Part shown: in pieces, positions 61,137 to 64,000 of the stretch
How positions within the stretch are numbered: position 1 is the first letter of the stretch
Layout: the number at the start of each line of letters is the position of its first letter
Assembly (NCBI GenBank): GCA_024742355.1
Contig: JANSYM010000002.1
Span: 1-64,000 of the forward strand
DNA from: Hyphomonadaceae bacterium
Lineage (GTDB): Bacteria > Pseudomonadota > Alphaproteobacteria > Caulobacterales > Hyphomonadaceae
Length of the DNA stretch: 64,000 nt
Direction of reading: 5' to 3'
Notes under the pieces: generated by a model
Seen by the model: only the letters and a program-made list of their open reading frames with translations
Told to the model about the DNA's origin: nothing
The model's database searches: none
Position numbers and translations under genes: made by a program

Positions 61137-61415
61137 TGAATTCCCTCTCACAGTGGAACCTCCGAATGATTGTGATAATTTGCTCAAATACTCGAGCGGC
61201 TCGGCTTTACCCAGTCCGAGATGTGGCGACGCTAGGCGAGTGTTCACATTTTCGTCAACATTCGCTCGGCTGAGACACTCGGAAAATGAAAGTACTGTGA
61301 CTTATTGGCCTCACATTTCCTTGAAAGAGGCAAAATTCGCAATATCCATCCGTATACGTGGGGTGTATCGGGAAGAACTCGTCGTGAAATACCTTATTCG
61401 AGGAGAAATCTATTA
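61137..61415. other. Divergent regulatory region with an inverted repeat
   Basis: No supported gene. It separates the minus-strand receptor from the plus-strand micro-ORFs and must carry promoters for both. GCGAGTGTT (61236-61244) and AACATTCGC (61257-61265) form a 9-bp inverted repeat with one G-T mismatch around a 12-base spacer, a candidate regulator site about 100 bases before the receptor start. The 87-aa track ORF 61153-61416 has no ribosome site and poor composition. Confidence 0.45.
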
Positions 61416-61490
61416 ATGTTGCCTGTTTCAGGTGTTACGTTTGTGACGCAACCCTCGGAAAAGATTGAAGAACCTGAGAAGGGTCATTAA
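61416..61490 (+). CDS. Possible micro-ORF of 24 codons
   Basis: ATG at 61416 follows GAGGAG with a 10-base spacer. It reads MLPVSGVTFVTQPSEKIEEPEKGH and stops at TAA, one base before the next ATG. It is either a leader peptide or a small protein. No family is recognised. Confidence 0.4.
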   Translation: MLPVSGVTFVTQPSEKIEEPEKGH

Positions 61491-61491
61491 A

Positions 61492-61602
61492 ATGCGACAC
61501 CCGGAGCATATTGACATTGTCCGCTATTCAGACCGCGAGGCATCTCCTACACTGGCAGAAGCACGACTGAGAATTGCACAAATAAGACGAGAAAGCCGCT
61601 GA
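61492..61602 (+). CDS. Possible micro-ORF of 36 codons
   Basis: ATG 61492 lies one base after the 24-codon ORF stop, with GAGAAGGG about 8 bases upstream. The product starts MRHPEHIDIVRYSDREAS and ends in a basic helix (LRIAQIRRESR). TGA is two bases before the next gene start, so ribosomes would run through all three reading frames in turn. Function unknown. Confidence 0.45.
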   Translation: MRHPEHIDIVRYSDREASPTLAEARLRIAQIRRESR

Positions 61603-61604
61603 AC

Positions 61605-62132
61605 ATGCTCAAAATCCTGCTTCCTGCCGCATTGATTGGCATCGCCACCCCGGTGATGGCCGCTCAGGAGGATCAACCGATCTCAACCCAGGCAATCTAT
61701 GCGTGTGCTGAAATTGCGGACGATGCAGAGCGGCTGGCGTGCTATGATGAAACGGTGGGCCGGTTCGAAGCCGCAGAGGCCGCTGGCGAAGTGACCACGA
61801 TCAGCAAGTCTGAGGTCGAAGAGATAAAGAAGGACTCGTTCGGCTTCGCCCTGCCTTCCATTCCGCGCATCGTGATGCCCAAATTTGGTGGCGACGACAA
61901 AGACGACCTGGACTCAGTCACCATTGCCGTCACCGAGGTCGAGCGCCTTCGCTATGACAATCTGCGGGTCACGCTCGAAAACGGTCAGATCTGGGAGCAG
62001 ACGGACGGCAAACGAGTTCAGTTCTCCAAGCGGGTCGGCGTCGAATCCGCCAAGATCACGCGCGCTGCGTTTGGCAGCTTTAAAATGAAACTCGACAATG
62101 GCGTCAGTTTCCGGGTGAAGCGATTGCGGTAA
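61605..62132 (+). CDS. Secreted protein with a CxxxxDxxxRLxCYD-type motif
   Basis: A 175-aa exported protein: signal peptide (cleavage near VMAAQ), then ACAEIADDAERLACYDETVGR, a Cys-pair motif seen in many proteobacterial secreted hypothetical proteins, and a C-terminal beta-rich domain (LRVTLENGQIWEQTDG and MKLDNGVSFRVKRLR). The two Cys could form a disulfide. Function is not known. It is the third ORF in the micro-ORF chain and converges on gshA. Confidence 0.78.
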   Translation: MLKILLPAALIGIATPVMAAQEDQPISTQAIYACAEIADDAERLACYDETVGRFEAAEAAGEVTTISKSEVEEIKKDSFGFALPSIPRIVMPKFGGDDKDDLDSVTIAVTEVERLRYDNLRVTLENGQIWEQTDGKRVQFSKRVGVESAKITRAAFGSFKMKLDNGVSFRVKRLR

Positions 62133-62163
62133 CCCTGTCCGCGCCAAACCGACAAATCACTTT

Positions 62164-63543
62164 TTAGTATGCGAGTTCTTTGAACACTTTTCGCGTGTCC
62201 CTGCCCCAGTCTTCGTGATAGGCGCGCAACAATTCTTCGGCCGGGGTTCGACCCGTGCTGATTGTATGTTCGAGTTCTTGCAGGAATCCGGTCTCATCGT
62301 CGCCAGAGACGGACAGCATGGCCCGTCGGCGCAAGCCACCGCGCGCGATGTCAAGAACGTCCTTTCCAAGGGCCTGAAGAGTGCGGCCACCCGGAACAGG
62401 CGATTTCAATCCGATCGTACGCACGGATTGCCGGAGGGCTTCGCGGTCGCCATCTGTCCAGTCCTTGACGAGCTGCCAGGCGTCATCAAGCGCTGTTTCG
62501 TCATAAAGCAGCCCGGTCCAGAAGGCGGAGAAGGCGCACAGGCGCGACCATGGTCCTGAATCACTCCCGCGCATTTCCAGGAAGCGTTTTAAGCGCACCT
62601 CGGGAAAGATGGTTGAGAGATGATCTTCAAAATCATCAATCGCCGGCTTTTCGCCGGGCAGAATAGGCAGATTGCCATCCATGAAATCACGGAAGCTCAG
62701 ACCGGACGCATCGAGATACTGCCCGCCACGCCGGACAAAATACATCGGCACGTCCAGCGCATAATCGACATAGCGCTCGAAGCCGAAGCCGTCTTCAAAT
62801 ACGAAGGGCAGCATGCCAGTGCGATCCGGGTCGGTGTCCGTCCAGATTTGCGAGCGATAGGACAGGAAGCCATTCGGTCGACCTTCCAGGAAGGGCGAGT
62901 TCGCAAACAAGGCGGTGCCGAGGGGTTGCAGCGCGAGCGAGACGCGAAACTTCTTCACCATGTCGGCTTCAGAGCCGTAATCCAGATTGCTCTGTACGGT
63001 GCAGGTCCGGAACATCATCTGGCGGCCCAGACGCCCGACTTTTTCCATATAGGCGCGCATGATTTTGTAGCGCCCCTTGGGCATGATCGGGGTCTCTTCC
63101 ATGGACCAGATCGGACTGGCGCCGAGGCCGATAAAGCCGATGCCGAGCGGCTCGGCGATTTCGCGCACTTCATTCAAGTGCTGGCCAACCTCATTGCAGG
63201 TCTCGTGAATATGTTCGAGCGGCGCGCCGGAGAGTTCGAACTGCCCGCCCGGCTCGAGGCTGACACTGGCGCCGTTCTTCTTGAGGCCGATCAGGTAGCC
63301 ATTCTCCTCGATCGGGGCCCAGTCGAAACGATCACGCAGGCCTTCGAGCATCGCCTTGATGGAGGCCTTGCCTTCATATGGTAGCGGTTTCAGGTCATCC
63401 CACGTGAAGCCGAACTTCTCGTGCTCGGTTCCAATCCGCCAATCGGCTTTCGGTTTGCTGCCGGCTTCGAACCATTCGATCAGTTCCGTCTTTCCGGAAA
63501 TGCGCGGTGCGTTTTCGTCGATATCTGTGGTCGGAGTCGTCAC
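62164..63543 (-). CDS. gshA: Glutamate-cysteine ligase, plant/alphaproteobacterial type
   Basis: Makes gamma-glutamylcysteine, the first step of glutathione synthesis. The 459-aa protein belongs to the GCS2/plant-like class: WRIGTEHEKFGF near residue 36, FELSGAPLEHIHETCNEVGQHL, MMFRTCTVQSNLDYGSE and LRYEDGFGFERYVDYALDVP-type metal and substrate segments. It is 23 bp downstream of rsmE on the minus strand and probably co-transcribed with it, a common pairing in alphaproteobacteria. Confidence 0.95.
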   Translation of the reverse strand: MTTPTTDIDENAPRISGKTELIEWFEAGSKPKADWRIGTEHEKFGFTWDDLKPLPYEGKASIKAMLEGLRDRFDWAPIEENGYLIGLKKNGASVSLEPGGQFELSGAPLEHIHETCNEVGQHLNEVREIAEPLGIGFIGLGASPIWSMEETPIMPKGRYKIMRAYMEKVGRLGRQMMFRTCTVQSNLDYGSEADMVKKFRVSLALQPLGTALFANSPFLEGRPNGFLSYRSQIWTDTDPDRTGMLPFVFEDGFGFERYVDYALDVPMYFVRRGGQYLDASGLSFRDFMDGNLPILPGEKPAIDDFEDHLSTIFPEVRLKRFLEMRGSDSGPWSRLCAFSAFWTGLLYDETALDDAWQLVKDWTDGDREALRQSVRTIGLKSPVPGGRTLQALGKDVLDIARGGLRRRAMLSVSGDDETGFLQELEHTISTGRTPAEELLRAYHEDWGRDTRKVFKELAY

Positions 63544-63566
63544 GCCCCTGCCCTCCCGGCAAAATC

Positions 63567-64000
63567 TTATGCTTCAGGCAGATAGGGTGCCTTCTGCCAA
63601 TCTCCAACCTCCGATTGCCAAAGGGTGAGTGCGGACACAACCGCTGTCTCTGCGCGAAGGATGCGCGGACCCAGTGAAATCGGGATCACGAATTCGAGAG
63701 CGCGCAGCATTTCTCGCTCTTTCGGTGAGAATCCACCTTCAGGCCCGATGAGAATGCCGCCAGAATTGCGCTGCAGGCGATTCGCATGTTGGGAGAGCGG
63801 CGCCGCATCACTCGCTTCGTCGCAATAGATGAGCGGCGTCTCCGTGTCCCAGGACGCCAGGATTTTTGGCAGAGCCGCGGCCTCATGAATGGTCGGCAAA
63901 TCCATGCGTTCAGTCTGTTCGGCTGCTTCAATTGCCAGCAAGCGCATTCGATCCGTGCGCACCCGCTGGGTCTGGGTGTAATCCGTCATCACAGGCTGCA
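63567..64000 (-). CDS. rsmE: 16S rRNA m3U1498 methyltransferase RsmE, 3' part
   Basis: The C-terminal part of an RsmE SPOUT-class methyltransferase; the 5' end lies past the right edge. The frame reads QPVMTDYTQTQRVR at the edge, IEAAEQTERMDLP, IGPEGGFSPKEREML (the knot and SAM site) and LGPRILRAETAVVSAL, all RsmE signatures. The ATG/GTG at the edge used by the track is internal, not the true start. Confidence 0.93.
   Translation of the reverse strand, partial: QPVMTDYTQTQRVRTDRMRLLAIEAAEQTERMDLPTIHEAAALPKILASWDTETPLIYCDEASDAAPLSQHANRLQRNSGGILIGPEGGFSPKEREMLRALEFVIPISLGPRILRAETAVVSALTLWQSEVGDWQKAPYLPEA

Noticed and set aside
61153-61416. An 87-aa plus-strand ORF in the divergent region
   Set aside because: No ribosome binding site, begins inside the receptor leader, and lacks protein-like features.
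1-64000. CRISPR arrays, insertion sequences, integrase or prophage genes
   Set aside because: No regularly spaced direct repeats, transposase, integrase or phage structural genes were seen, and neither tRNA gene has an adjacent integrase.

Overview
This window looks like a piece of chromosome from a marine-type alphaproteobacterium, most likely Hyphomonadaceae or a close relative. The evidence is the aa3 oxidase gene order (coxB-coxA-ctaB-small ORF-ctaG-coxC-DUF983-SURF1-thrC), a DUF3450/ExbB/ExbD/TonB/TPR energisation cluster, large TonB-dependent receptors, Kdo and lipid A genes, and many predicted lipoproteins and Tat substrates. Genus-level placement is inference. Coding density is high and many start and stop codons overlap. 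No insertion sequence, prophage or CRISPR array was seen.

Layout. 1-4.3 kb: the tail of EF-Tu with its terminator, a POT peptide transporter with an unusual periplasmic insert, TldD, and a TPR protein. 4.4-12.4 kb: the cytochrome c oxidase operon ending in threonine synthase. 12.4-22.3 kb: an EAL phosphodiesterase; a minus-strand envelope operon (a 48-aa small protein, waaA, lpxK, a lauroyltransferase, a small membrane protein, rluB, a P450); an HPt protein and a chorismate mutase that overlap tail to tail; and SppA. 22.5-29.5 kb: tRNA-Gln, then the DUF3450-ExbB-ExbB-ExbD-ExbD-TonB cluster, a second TonB with its own promoter, and a TPR protein. 29.5-36.4 kb: an arginine succinyltransferase (AST) operon in which an M20 hydrolase stands where AstE might be expected, coupled to a tgt gene that has lost two of the three zinc cysteines, then a lipoprotein. 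36.5-47.9 kb: tRNA-Lys, then a LysR regulator, TonB receptor, D-amino-acid dehydrogenase, M14 carboxypeptidase lipoprotein, D-aminoacylase lipoprotein, dicarboxylate/amino-acid symporter and CapA-like metallophosphatase lipoprotein. This reads as one regulon for scavenging D-amino-acid-containing or gamma-glutamyl material. 48.2-58.0 kb: an XdhC-MobA fusion, moaA, moaD and moaE, then a molybdenum hydroxylase (IorAB type) whose ORFs run by overlap into a flavocytochrome c sulfide dehydrogenase-like pair and soxXYZA without soxB or soxCD. 58.1-64 kb: a second large TonB receptor, two micro-ORFs ahead of a secreted protein, glutamate-cysteine ligase, and the 3' part of rsmE.

The two best candidates for something undescribed are the LysR/TonB-receptor/D-amino-acid locus, which carries matching ATAAC-N5-GTTAT palindromes at the lysR start and ahead of the receptor, and the fused molybdenum hydroxylase / flavocytochrome c / partial Sox operon with an atypical SoxY C-terminus. 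All calls come from reading the sequence and the supplied ORF track. No database search was run.
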